Source: Chara braunii
Lineage: Eukaryota > Streptophyta > Charophyceae > Charales > Characeae
Assembly (NCBI GenBank): GCA_003427395.1
Contig: BFEA01000222.1
Location: 1,575,224 to 1,612,090 of the forward strand
Length of the DNA stretch: 36,867 bases
Direction of reading: 5' to 3'
The notes under the pieces are model-generated. The model saw nothing but the letters and a program-made list of their open reading frames with translations. It was not told where the DNA came from and made no database searches. Within the stretch, counting starts at the first letter, position 1; each line of letters opens with the position of its first letter. The position numbers and the translations under genes are program-made. Below, one piece after another: positions 19,791 to 31,479 of this stretch.

Positions 19791-21116
19791 GTCGAGCATC
19801 GGGACGCTGATCTCATGGACCGACTTATTATTCAGGTCGACTTGACTGACGATCTTTATCGCATGCTATATCCTATTTTATCTTAACTTAACCCATAAAT
19901 TATATATGTTATATAAGTCCTTCCAAAATCGAAACATACATGACGAATATAGTTCAAAGGTTGAAACTGAAAAGGCAAGGAGATGTCTTTTACACAGAGG
20001 CAAACATCAGAATGAATAAAGGTTTGACTTTTGAAAGAGAAACAATCAATAGGCTCTTGGTCTTTCAAACAGATAACACAAACAAAAGTAGACTCATGGT
20101 CTTTTAAAACATGCATCAACAAGGTAGGCTCATAGCCTTTCAAACAAAACGACACGAATAAGGTTTTCTTGCCTTGCCAATTATCCTCATCTATTTAGCA
20201 TCAAGAAAGGGTAAAGTCTGAAAACCAAACCAAATGTACAAAAGATTAGGTGTCGATGAAGTGTCTGAGTCGAGGCTCAGGTAAGCATAAGTTCTGCAAT
20301 GCGAGTTGAGTGAATAGCACGTCGTTGGTCGTTTTATTGCCCTGTAAACAAAACAAAAACATTTCACAATTCTAACAGAGTCAACCATTCATTCACTTTC
20401 ACACACATTACACTTGTGTTTCCAAACCTCTCTGCCAGACATTCCTTTTCTCGACTTAGTCATTCCAGGACCTTTTTTGACCAAACGCAGACCCTTCAGA
20501 CAATGACCCGAAAATAAGAAATGTTATTTAGTGCAAAGGTTGATGCAAAGTATGGGTGTCATGGGTGAGTGAGGGTTGAGTTGGCGAACCAACTTGTTAC
20601 GATAAGGCAACGACATGTAGTCTTGTATAAACTCATAATGAGTCCTCTTGAAAGTAAAGGTGACATGCAATCACACAGGTCAACACGGTTTCAACACCTC
20701 TTGGCCATTGACATAACCCTATCTGAAGTTCAATATAGTGAACTTCATTTTAGTCGAGAATAATACTACATCGATATAACTCTCTCTATGCAGCCTCACT
20801 AATCTTCTTATCAGATCAACTTCTAGAGATAGCCGTCTAAAGGAAGAAAAATATAGAGCTAACATCGCCAAGACTTTCTCCTTCAGACATAGACAAACTA
20901 TCTTCAATCTCATACGGAGTAGAACCATAAGATTTGACATCAATCACTAGGTTAAGATAGCAGGACAAGTCACACAAGGTCACATTCCTTCTACCTCCAC
21001 CTCAGTAGAATCAGAAAATGGATGTTGTGAGTTCGTTAGTCTTTTGCGGGATCTTCATAAGAGTTGTCAATGAAGGATAGATCACACGGGGTCCTCACCT
21101 TTTTGGGCGTCTGGTC
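19791..21116. other. No gene recognised; one short tandem repeat
   Basis: Short ORFs only. At about 20050-20150 three imperfect units of the type GGCTCATGGTCTTTCAAACA occur at spacings of 36-40 bp. The rest shows no structure that I can support. Confidence 0.45.
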
Positions 21117-21420
21117 GTGAAAGGGCAGACCTCATGGGGTCCCGCTTCTCCTATCACCGTTTAGTGCACGACTGGCGGACAATAAGGCAGGCTTCTCGAA
21201 ACCTTTGCTTCTCTTATCACCACCTCTCTTACCCGTGCTAACTTATTGCGATAGGACAGACCTTTGGGGCTCGTTCCTCCTATCGCTTACTTGTGCTGAT
21301 GCACGACTGGCTGGTAATAAGGCAGGCTTCTCGGAGCCTCGCTTCTCTTATCACCATTCTTCCTATCCGTGCCATTATAGCGATAGGGCAGGCCTCTCGG
21401 GGCCTCGCTCCTCCTATCGC
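21117..21420. repeat. Array of five nested hairpins (H3)
   Basis: Units start at 21117, 21177, 21248, 21313 and 21380 (spacing 60-71 bp). The outer stem is of the type GCGATAGG/CCTATCGC (units at 21248 and 21380) or GG..ATAAG/CTTATCACC (units at 21177 and 21313). The inner stem is AGGCC/GGCCT at 21380 and AGGCT/AGCCT at 21313, with loop TCTCG. A-T to G-C exchanges occur on both sides of the stems. Alternation of the two unit types, plus a shared TGCACGACTGGC spacer at 21165 and 21301, gives a higher-order period near 136 bp. Confidence 0.8.
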
Positions 21421-21559
21421 TTTCGCAAGTTTTCGATCGTTGCTTTGGGTGTTTCTTAAACCCTGGATCATTCGGAAGTCTTTAAGCTCATGCAGGTAGG
21501 CCATACAAAACATGTGCATGACGTCAATATCATAGTTGACCTCTCACACCCACCAGGTG
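21421..21559. other. Spacer, nothing recognised
   Basis: A short unassigned stretch separates the hairpin array from the minisatellite. Confidence 0.3.
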
Positions 21560-22030
21560 TGTATCTCTCTAAGACTCCTTTCTCTTTACCTCTCTCTCTG
21601 TCTCACTCTCTGTGTGTATGTCTCTCCGTGCATGTCACATTGTATCTATGTCACTGTGTATGTGTCATTGTGTGTCTGTGGCACTGTACATTTGTGTGAC
21701 ATGGCGCACCTGTGTATCTGTGTATGTGTCACTGTGACTGTGTCACTGTACATCTGTGTGACATGGCGCACCTGTGTGTCTGTGTATGTGTCATTGTGTC
21801 TGATGTCAGTGTCACAGTGTTTGTGTGTGTGTCATAGTGCACTACCTGCCTGTGCATTTCTGTGTGTGTCACAGTGCCATTGTATGTCACTTTGTCTGTA
21901 GGTGTGTGACTGTGTATGTGACTGTGCGTTGTGTGTCACCGTGTCTATGTGTCATTGTTTCATTGTGTCTGTGTTTCTTGGTTCGTCTGTCTATCTGTCT
22001 TGTCTGTCTCTGTGTCGCTGTCGTCTTCTG
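21560..22030. repeat. TGTGTCACTGTG minisatellite
   Basis: Irregular GTGTCACTGTG units occur, including a duplicated block of about 70 bp containing TGTGTGACATGGCGCACCTG (near 21693 and 21753). It is the opposite orientation of the motif at 7925-8690. Cys/Val/Ser-rich ORFs are artefacts. Confidence 0.8.
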
Positions 22031-22224
22031 TCAACAGAGCCTAAGGTAAGCAAAACCCGTGAGACGGTGCGTCACGATCTGTCACGAGGTGCAGCAGGCC
22101 GAGACCACAGAGTGAGGACACGACAGGCACAATCGCACATTCCAACAAGCCTGGCGGATGATGGCCCAACCTCGCGACGCTATCGGCGGATGCATCACAT
22201 ATTCACAAGTTTCCACCTCAGCAG

Positions 22225-22330
22225 ATGCAGGTAAGAGAAATAAATAAAATAAATAAATAAATAGCAGGAATAATAATGATAGTAATAATAATAATAAAAA
22301 AATAATAATAATAATTAATAATAGGAGATA
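22225..22330. repeat. AAAT / AAT microsatellite region
   Basis: (AAAT)n-like sequence is followed by interrupted (AAT)n. Confidence 0.85.
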
Positions 22331-23059
22331 ATGAATGTACATTAGCAATCTTCCCCGTCCGATACAAGCAACTGGGGGGATGCGTTCTACTCGGTGTAGG
22401 GCCAACCCCTGGTAGACTTTCGAGCCTTAGTCGACCCCACTGCAGGTCCCATTTGGCTCGGCCCGCCCACGCTCATGCTCAGGGCGCGGGCCATTCATCC
22501 CAGGGTCACCCCCACCTAGTGCTTTGAGATGGATGGGGGTGGGCCATCGTGCGAGAGAGCTTAGACATTGGGGATGTAGCGCAGCCCTCACGCCGGGGGG
22601 TAGTCTCGCTGGTTATTTGGCAACGCTGATTTTTGTTTTTTTCTTGGTTGTGTTCACAAGCAATTGCTCTTTCCAATATGCAGGCAGTCCTGGGGTTCTT
22701 TGAGAGTTTTCTTCTCTTGTGCGCAGGCTAAGCGTTCTTCTGAGGCCGCGCACCATTTTCTTAGGCATTGTGGTCCTATGGCGTCATCGGGGTGCGGCGA
22801 TGCCGTCCTCCCCCTCGCCTCTGCGCACCCATCAGGTCTCATACATCTCATTCAACCCTATCGACGCAGACCCCTTAGTTTTTTTGTGGCCTTTACATGC
22901 ATACACACGCAACTTCACATTTCTCTTGGCTAGATTGCACTTCATTCTCTCATTTACACTCCAAGTCTCAAACGCGAAGGTCATTTCCAGGGTTTGGCTT
23001 TATGCTAAGGGTCCCGTGGCCCCCTTTGTCTCTCTTCCCTTTTCCTTTGCCGCCCGGTT
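22331..23059. other. No gene recognised
   Basis: Short ORFs on both strands have no recognisable domain. It leads into repeat X and might belong to the same element, but the minus-strand copy of X has no matching sequence on that side. Confidence 0.4.
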
Positions 23060-23551
23060 TCTCCCGGTCCTTTCCCGCTCAAGGTATCCCTAGCCTTCAC
23101 TTACCTGCACAGTCCCACACAAAGCAAAGATCCATACAATCCCCCATTGGGGACCAACACATAGTCCCTCCCACATGCCTATCTTTCCATGTTCTTTGGC
23201 TGCTCTTTGTTCCCTCTCTTTTGCTCAATCAGTCCATCCTCTTCTCATAGTCATGCAGTCGGGGAAATGGTTGAGTCAAATTGACCTCGCTTCAATGTAT
23301 ACTTTCTCCCGGATTCTGCGTTTTTTCCACTCTTTCAAGCGTCCTTTCCTTTGCCTTCTTGGTGGCACAAGGGACCGGCTACCCTTCCCTTGCCCTCTCT
23401 CTCCAACAAGTGAGGTCTCATTTCGTTTATCGTTCGCACCTTGGCAATGTAACAAGTGAGGGGAGAAGGGTTAGTCATATGCCAAGTGAGGGGAAGGGGA
23501 GAGGGGCAAGGAAAAGAGGGAGAGAGAGAGAAAAGGGTGGGAGAGAGAGAG

Positions 23552-23626
<75 letters not shown>
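23060..23626 (+). repeat. GA-tailed repeat X, plus-strand copy
   Basis: This matches the reverse complement of 17484-17995. It ends in a long (GA)n at about 23550-23624. A 3' microsatellite tail on both copies, in the sense of the element, suggests a retroposed element without LTRs, or a shared microsatellite-terminated repeat. It is noncoding. Confidence 0.75.
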
Positions 23627-23628
<2 letters not shown>

Positions 23629-23694
23629 ACTTATATTCCTAATCAAATAATCTCCCCGTAGTAGCAGCCAAATGTCGGTTGCCCATCCCATAGT

Positions 23695-25645
23695 GAAAGA
23701 TCAACTAAGCATGAATTGGAACACTTCAACATACATGAATTTGACAATGAGAAGGTTGAAATAGTGAAAAGCACGTGCACATGTAGGAGAGCACAACTGA
23801 GTATGGACCGGAACATCACAACACGCATGAACTTGACAATGAGAAGGTTGAACTAGTGAAAGCACATGCACATGGAGGAGAGTTCAACTAAGTATGGACC
23901 GGAACATCACAACACACATGAACTTGACAATGAGAAGGTTGAACTAGTGAAATTACATGCACATAAAGTAGAGTTCAATTAAGTATGAACCGGAACACTT
24001 CAACACATGTGAACTTGATAATGAGGAGATTGAACCAGTGGAAAGCACGTGCACATAGAGGAGAGATCAACTAAGCATGAACCGGAACATCACAACACAC
24101 ATGAACTTGACAATGAGAAGATTGAACTAGTGAAAGGCACATGCATATATATGAAAGATCAACTAGGTATGAACCGGAACACTATAACATGCACGAGTTT
24201 GACAATGAGAAGCTTGAACTAGTGAAAAACACATACACATGGAGGAGAGATCAACTAAGTATGAACCGGAACATCACAACACACATGAACTTGACAATGA
24301 GAAGATTGCACTAGTGAACGGCATATGCACATAGAGGAAATATCAACTAAGTAAAAACCGGAACACTACAACACTCACGAGCTTGACAATGAGAAACTTG
24401 AACTAGTGCAAAGCACATACACATGAAGGAAAAATCAGCTAAGTATGAACCGGAACACTACAATACATATGAACTTGCCAATGGGAAGATTGAACTAGTG
24501 GAAACCACATGCACATGGAAGAAAGATCAACCAGGTATGAACCGGAACACTAAAACACTCACGAACTTGACAATGAGAAGATTGAACTAGTGGAAAGCAC
24601 AAGCACATGGAGGAAAGATCGACTAAGTATAAACCGGAACACTACAACACCCACGAACTTGACAATGAGAAGATTGAACTAGTGAACAACACATGCACAT
24701 GGAGGAAGGGAGCAGCTAAGTATGAACCGAAACTGTACAACACACATGAACTTTACAATGAGAAGGTTGAACTAGAGAAGAACACATGCACATGAAGGAA
24801 AGACCGATTAAATATGATCCGGAACACTACAACACTCACGAACTTGACAATGAGGAGATAGAACCAATGAAAAGCACATGCACATGGAGGAAAAATCAAC
24901 TAAGTATGAACCGGAACACTACAACACTCACGAACTTGACAATGAGAAGATTGAACTAGTGAACAACACATGCACCTGGAGGATGGGAGCAACTAAGTAT
25001 GAACCGGAACTCTACAACACACATGAACTTGACATTGAGAAGGTTGAACTAGAGAAGAGCTAATGCACATGGGGAAAAGACCAACTAAATATGAAACAGA
25101 ACGCTACAACACCCACGAACTTGACAATGAGGAGATTGAACCAATGAAAAACACATGCACATAGGGAAAATATTAACTAAGTATGAACCGGAACACTACA
25201 ACGCTCACGAACTTGACAATGAGAGGACCGCGCTAGTGAACAGCACATGAACATGGGGGAAGGGAGCAACTAAGTATGAACCGGAACTCTACAACACACA
25301 TGAACTTGACAATGAGAAGGTTAAACAAGAAAAGAGTACATGCACATAGAGGAAAGACCAACTAAATATGAACCGGAATACCACAACACTCACAAACTTG
25401 ACAATGAGGAGATTGAAAAAAAAAAAAACACATGCACATGGAGGAAAGATCTACTAAGTATGAACCGGAACACTACAACACGCATGAACTTGGCAAGAGA
25501 AGGTTGAACTAAAGAAGAGCACATGCACATGGAGGAAAGATCAACCAAGTATGAATCGAAACACTACAAAACGCATGAGCTTGACAATGAGAAGGTTGAA
25601 CTAGAAAAGAGCACATGCACATGGAGGAAAGATCAACTAAGTACG
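23695..25645. repeat. Satellite block A, 91-93 bp period
   Basis: About 21 units carry the marker TATGAACCGGAACA; marker positions include 23801, 23892, 23983, 24075, 24167, 24259 and 24351. Each unit also carries CATGAACTTGACAATGAGAAG and TGAACTAGTG-type blocks. Local 93-bp stretches keep a frame open (24607-24795 and 24878-25063, translating to repeats of LDNEKIELV), but no start context or codon signal suggests a real gene. Confidence 0.9.
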
Positions 25646-25950
25646 AGCCGGTACGTCATCAATGTGAGAGTTGAGCCATGCATGTGAGTGAGACTTGCTC
25701 AAACACATGTTCATGGCTCATGAGTTCATCCACGCATGAAACGGAATGTCGTCATCTGAGAGTTGAGTCATGCATGTGAGTGAGTCTTGCTCAAAACACA
25801 TGATAATGGCTCATGAATGCAACCAAGTTTGAAATGGAATGTCATATTGTGAGAATTGAGTCATGCATGTGAGTGCGACTTGCTCAAACACATGATCATG
25901 GCTCATGAGTTCATCCAAGCATGAAACGGAATGTCATCATCTACTATGTA
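25646..25950. repeat. Satellite block B, 93 bp period
   Basis: About three units carry GAGAGTTGAGTCATGCATGT; marker positions are 25665, 25758 and 25851 (spacing 93 and 93). Each contains GCATGAAACGGAATGTC, resembling the GAACCGGAACA marker of block A. Confidence 0.85.
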
Positions 25951-27405
25951 AGTGGAAAGCACAAGCTAGACTAGTCCCAAAACACAAGCCCTTAGCATGG
26001 AATTACTCATGAAAGAATCGGAACATCTCCCACTAGCATGTGAGCGAAGAGCAAGAGTTCAAGTAGACCAAATCACAAGTATTGAGCACGAGGTCATTCA
26101 TAGAAAAATCGGAGCACTACCTACTAGTGTGTGAATGAAAAGCAAGAAAAGAAGTAACCCAAATCACAAGTATTGAACATGAGATCATTCATAGAAGAAT
26201 CGGAGCATCTCCTACTAGCATATGAGTGAAAAACAAAACTTACACTAGACTAAATCACAAGCATTGATCATGAGATCATCCATAGAAGAATCGGAGCATC
26301 TCCTACTAGCATATGAGTGACAAGCAAGAGTTAAACTAAAATAAATCACAAGATTTGAGGACGAGATCATCCATGAAAGAATCGGAGCATCTCTCACTAG
26401 CATGTGAGTGAAAAGCAAGATCTACACTAAGACCAAATCACAAGTATTGAGCATGAGATCATCCGTGAAAGAATCGGAGCATCTTCTACTAGCATGTGAG
26501 TGAAAAGCAAGATCTACACTAGACCAAATCACAAGTACTGAGCATGAGATCATCCATGAAAGAATCGGAGCATCTCCTACTAACATATGAGTGAAAAACA
26601 AGAGTTGAAGTAGACCAAATCACAAGTATTGAACAAGAGATCATCCAAGGAAGAATCGGAGCATCTCCTACTAGCATATTAGTGAAGTAGACCAAATCAC
26701 AAGTATTGTACAAGAGATCATCCATGGAAAAATTGAAGCATCTTCTACTAGCATATGATTGAAAATCAGGAGTTGAAGTAGCCCAAATCACAAGTATTGA
26801 GCATGAGATCATCCACGAAAGAATCAGACCATCTCCTACTAGCATATGAGTGAAAAGTAAGAGTTAAAGTAGACCAAATCACAAGTATTGAACATGAGAT
26901 CATCCATGGAAGAATCGGAGCATCTCCTACTAAGATGTGAATGAAAAGCAAGAGTTAAACTAGACTGAATCACAAGATTTGAGCAAGAGATCACCCATAG
27001 GAAAATCGAAGCACTACCTACTAGCATATGATTGAAAAGCAAGAGTTGAAGTAGACCAAATCACAAGTATTGAACAAGAGATCATCCATGGAAGAATCGG
27101 AGCATCTCCTAATAGCATGTGAGTGAAAAGCAAGAGTTAAACTAGACTAAATCACAAGATTTGAGCAAGGGATCATCCATAGAAGAATCGGAGCATCTCA
27201 CACTGACATTTGGGTGAAAACCAAGAGTTACACTAAGCTATATCACATGATTTGAGCAAGACATCATCCATGAAAGAATCAGAGCATCTCTTACTAGCAT
27301 GTGAGTAAAAAGCATGATCTACACTAGACCAAATCACAAGTATTGAGCATAAGATCATCCATGGAAGAATCGGAGCATCTACTACAAGCATATGAGTGAA
27401 AAGCT
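25951..27405. repeat. Satellite block C, 91-92 bp period
   Basis: About 16 units carry AATCGGAGCATCTCCTACTA; marker positions are 26017, 26108, 26199, 26290, 26381 and 26473. Minus-strand ORFs at 26519-27042 are read-throughs of the repeat. Confidence 0.9.
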
Positions 27406-28339
27406 AGGAGTGAATCACCCCATTCACCTCTGGTTTCATGCCAGATGTGGGTTTTATGTAAAGTCTATGTCCTCATTGAAAGACAATCCATACGTACATC
27501 ATCAATCAAACATCAAGCAAATACAGAAAAAACGCATATGTGGCAACAACCACATAAAAATTGTCATAAAGACCAATATATATATATATAGTCACACAAA
27601 CTTAAGACATAGGCCTCTCTTTGGGTTAGCCAAACCGCTAGCTAAGTAACCACTACTTCTCAACTTTTATCGGGAGTTACATTTATACAATCCTCTAGGT
27701 GACTCAATTTTATCGCCAACTGATACCACCAGAGGGTTGACGCACAATATTAATTGCACTACCCATCGCACCACAACTCGGTCTAGGCTCAAGAAAAAAC
27801 CTTTATCATCAAACCCCTCATTTTGCACTTATCAGTTACCCCCTCACTCATGTCGCTCACGTACTAGAAACCTCATTTAAAGTGACACTTTACTGATCAG
27901 GGGGAGACGCCTCAACCTAACGTCTTTACATCCTAAGCAAGCTTAGCACATTACTCACGTAATAAGTCACTAGCCTCGTAACTTTGACGGTTATCAACTG
28001 AACTTGCTTCGATAGTGGACATACCCAACAATGCGGACGCTGCCTCAACTCAACCTAGGCCGCATCAGATGTGCCACGTACCCCTAATTATCAAAAGATA
28101 CTTAGGATAACAGGGTGCTCGCTGAGACCGCTATTATAGGCGTCAGAGTACTGAAGCGTATAGCCAAACACTTCCTTCCTCAAGTAAACTGCACATACAC
28201 TGATAATTAACGCTTCACGCTTAGGCCACAATTTTAAGACATCTTCAACGATATTCAAGGTATTAAGCAATCAACCATATACGTCCAAAGAAGCTTCTCC
28301 TTTTGCCTAATTCTCTCTTTCTCATACCCAAATGTCGTT
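27406..28339. other. No gene recognised
   Basis: A short (TA)n lies at about 27578-27590. Otherwise the sequence is unassigned and of mixed composition. It may contain retroelement sequence next to the leader copy. Confidence 0.4.
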
Positions 28340-29770
28340 CCACCGGGGACAACGGCAGACAACTGTTATCCCCGGCACCACACAGGGCAACGCGGGACCC
28401 TCCCGGCCGCGTCACGCAGGAGTTGGTTTTAATCCTCGTCGCGAATATACATGAAGCTTCCACAAGCCGCTCCGACCGAGTGCGCCAGCCATACCTCTCG
28501 CGAGCCCCTACGACAGGATATGGCCTACGAGGGGCACGACTTACCTCTGCCTTACGGGAGTTGTCACCTCCCTTCGATGGGCGTATCCCCGCCGAGATAC
28601 CAGTCCACAATACGAAAGCTGGTCAGTTGCAATCGAAGAGGTGGACCAACCGAGGGTGTTTCTCGTTCGCTGTAGCACAGGGGGTACGCGCGGTATTACG
28701 CCTCTATCGGACCCACACACGAACCGACATCTTAGGAGGCTGAAGTCCCAAGCGCGACTCAACGTTAGTCGACTAGGACGTATCCCACTCACCATGCATA
28801 CACCATACTACGAACACAACAATAAAACACACACACACATACATATACAGAACGACACAAAACAAACAATGCGACAACACTCCTAGTCCCTTGCCATGTC
28901 ATAACTTTCCGACGCGGAAATCGGATAGGCGACGCACGCGAGACTTAGGATAAAACCGCGTGGATGCAGGGCTAACTCATATCGACTCGCAATGCAAGCG
29001 TACTCAAGCGGTCGCAATGGTGGCGTACTATGTAGTACCCATACTCATGCGGTTCTCGTTAATCTCGAGGGTCGCATTTCGACACTCAAGTATCGGCTGA
29101 CACGCGCATTGAGGGAATGATCTCTCGACGCTGGACAACCGCCAAGTGCGGTTGAAAACCACACCCTCTTGTGCACCCTGCGGAGAGTGGGTGGTACACA
29201 GGTTCATACGTGTGGTGGCAATCGTCTCTTATCGCCCTGGACACCAGCTCCATCATCTAGGGTCTAGAAAGAAGTCAAGGGGTTTGACTTTGACAGCTCC
29301 CACGGACTACAACGTCCAACTATAAAAATTAACAAGCAAAATCAATCAAGAAACAAACATCCCGACCCTCATATATCAAATCAGGACGCGAGGTAAACAA
29401 CAAAAGAAATGGGAAACATGAACCCATCAGGTGTGCAGATCGTGCGACACATGGTTGTCATTCTCACTGCCTCCAAAGTGTGGCCCATAGACCGAGCTCC
29501 AAAATACTAACCTGCATAAAACACAGTCACACGCAATAACCACATTGCCATACACCAATGTGGTCAACTTTACTGTTCCCTGTAACTCACACCATGCCTC
29601 ACACACTCAAGCCCCAGTCATAGTTCAACTTTTCATAAATCGCATAAACTCTTTATAATGGTCATTTAAAAGCAGCTCGGTTAAAATTTAAAACCCTCAA
29701 AGAAACATATCAAATCTCAGGGCTAAGGCAATCAAGTGGGGGTACAGGTATAAGCAAAGTTGTGTCGTAA

Positions 29771-29839
29771 GCCGACAAGTCGGCCATCAACCAACCGACC
29801 TGTTATCAATGATAACGGAAGATGATCCTTGTGAGATCA
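29771..29839 (-). repeat. Three consecutive hairpins in the leader, copy B
   Basis: Stems are GCCGAC/GTCGGC (29771-29784), GTTATC/GATAAC (29802-29816) and TGATC/GATCA (29823-29839). In the minus-strand sense the order is the same as at 10461-10524. The GCCGAC stem replaces GCCGG in copy A while staying paired. Confidence 0.75.
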
Positions 29840-30099
29840 AGCTGAAACCAGTCGAAATCCTTGATCGAATGTCCAAAGGAGATCTGTATCATAGAACTGC
29901 TCAGCGTCCAAACTAAATCGTCAATGTATGGAGATCAAATCCCCATGACACGTTCTCACTCAAGCCTCTCCTAATAGCCAAGCCTAGGTCTACCTCTAAG
30001 CCAGTGCCCAAAAGAAAGGTACGCCTATGACAGAATCTCCCCCATACAGAGTGGATCGCCAGAGTCGCCACCTGTCAAAATATAATCTATCTCCTCTAA

Positions 30100-30620
30100 A
30101 CTAGAAAAATTTCGGCAGCGCTTCCCGTATGAAAAGTGCCTTTCCAATTTTTTTCTCAGCCTAAATATGAAAAAAATAATTTTCAACCCTTCAAAGACAA
30201 ATTTTGTCTAACTCCCTGAATTAGCAACAACTTGGGCAGCACTCCCTTTAGAAAATGAGACTTCCCGGATTTTTACTAAGCCAAATATATAAAAATCAGA
30301 CAAGTTTGAACTTTTGAAAAGTTTGAGTTTTGACCAACTCTTTGGATTTGTAGAAATTTCGGCAGCACTTCCCGTAGAGAAAGTAGCTTACCAAAATTTA
30401 TACGAAGCCAAGTTCAGAATCTAAAGATGGCTTTGACTTCCCAAAGTCCAATTTTATCTAATTTCCTGAATTAGCGAACATTTGGGCAACACTCCCTTTA
30501 GAAAAGGGGACTCTTCAGATTTTTACTAAGTCATTTATGAAAGTCAGACAAACTGAACTCTGAAGAGACAAAATCTGACTAACTCCTTGGTTTTGTAAAA
30601 ATTTCGGCAGCGCTTCCCAT
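30100..30620 (-). repeat. Five 122-bp tandem units alternating two types
   Basis: Boxes of type 1 (TTTCGGCAGC.CTTCCC) lie at about 30111, 30358 and 30602. Boxes of type 2 (TTGGGCA.CACTCCCTTTAG) lie at about 30231 and 30481. Spacings are 120-127 bp in the order 1-2-1-2-1, a higher-order dimer of about 245 bp. They match the shorter repeats in copy A. Confidence 0.8.
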
Positions 30621-30929
30621 AGAGGACGTGACTTACCAAGATTTATACAAGACCAAGTATAACAAATAATCCCAGAAAATGCAGAAATTGATCTACGTAA
30701 AATAAACTTAGTTCAGAAAATGCAGGAATTGAAACTAACTCCTATGGCTCTAGCACGTGGCGAGCAACTAAAGCAACTACCTATCAAACTGAAACTCGGA
30801 CTAAGTAGTAGCCCCACTCAGTCACATCCAGCCTGATCCAGGCCAAACCACAAAAGTAAGTACTCTCACCTCCCCAAAGTCAACTTATCAAACAATAGTT
30901 CATAGTCTCACAATGATTTATCCCTTTAT

Positions 30930-31475
30930 ACCCAACTTACATAAATATCCCAACTTTATATAATTGTCTGCACTTAGTCTTTTGAGGACCATATAACTGA
31001 ATCATCTTCAGCTCAAGATTCAGTCTGCCCTTTCGTACCACAAATTTATTCTTAATAAGTACTCTCTTCAGTTGATGATAGGCTATAGTCAGAACACCGA
31101 AAATTATGGAACCCTGTCTGACTAGCCTGTTCATAGATAATATAATAATAGGATATAACCAAGTTATACCCTTAAGGTTCCAGCATATGCGAGGCATTGG
31201 ACCAAGGTCACCCAAACTTATGAAACTTGTCTGGTCCTTTGCCTAGTTCATTCTCTTAAGGCCAAAGCAAAAAGAAACTTACAGAAACCCAAAATAAACA
31301 ATGCCATCAGACTACCCAAACTTATGGATTTGACTGGCTCCTGAAAAGTCAACCGCAAGCAACCCTCATAAGTCAGAGCAGCAAGACTACCCAAACTTAT
31401 AGGTTTGACGGACTCTCCCCGCAATCCAAACATAAACACAGCACTAGGCCGTCCCAAACTTATGGAACTGGCCCA
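30930..31475 (-). repeat. Degenerate H1 hairpins beside leader copy B
   Basis: On the minus strand, four units near 31460, 31400, 31320 and 31215 carry a loop TAAGTT between short arms (ATCCA/TGGGT, ACCTA/TGGGT, TTCCA/TGGGA) and flanks such as GGGACGGCCTAGTG. That flank is identical to the H1 unit at 9388-9401. The unit at 31215 has outer arms GGACCA/TGGTCC. A further weak unit lies near 30945. Confidence 0.65.
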
Positions 31476-31479
31476 GCCA

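Larger units (their letters stand above)
28340..30720 (-). mobile_element. Retroelement LTR/leader region, copy B
   Basis: This is an inverted, diverged copy of 9716-11960, with blocks in the same order on the minus strand. It continues on its far side into degenerate H1 hairpins. It ends near 28340 without the ORFs that follow in copy A, so it is a truncated element or solo LTR plus leader. On the minus strand ATTTTGACA is followed by GGTGGCGACTCTGGCGATCC (about 30080 to 30052), which looks like an LTR end next to a primer-binding site. Similar TTTTGACAGTGGGCGACCCC occurs on the minus strand at about 33710. Confidence 0.7.

Noticed and set aside
21536-22049. Cys/Val-rich membrane-like proteins
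   Set aside because: They are translations of the TGTGTCACTGTG minisatellite.
17484-23626. Terminal inverted repeats of one large DNA transposon
   Set aside because: The X copies are inverted, but their outer ends are (GA)n of different length, pol does not resume after 23626, no target duplication is visible and no transposase lies between.
24607-25063. Repeat protein encoded by satellite A
   Set aside because: Frames are open only where two successive units happen to be 93 bp; neighbouring 91-92 bp units break them.
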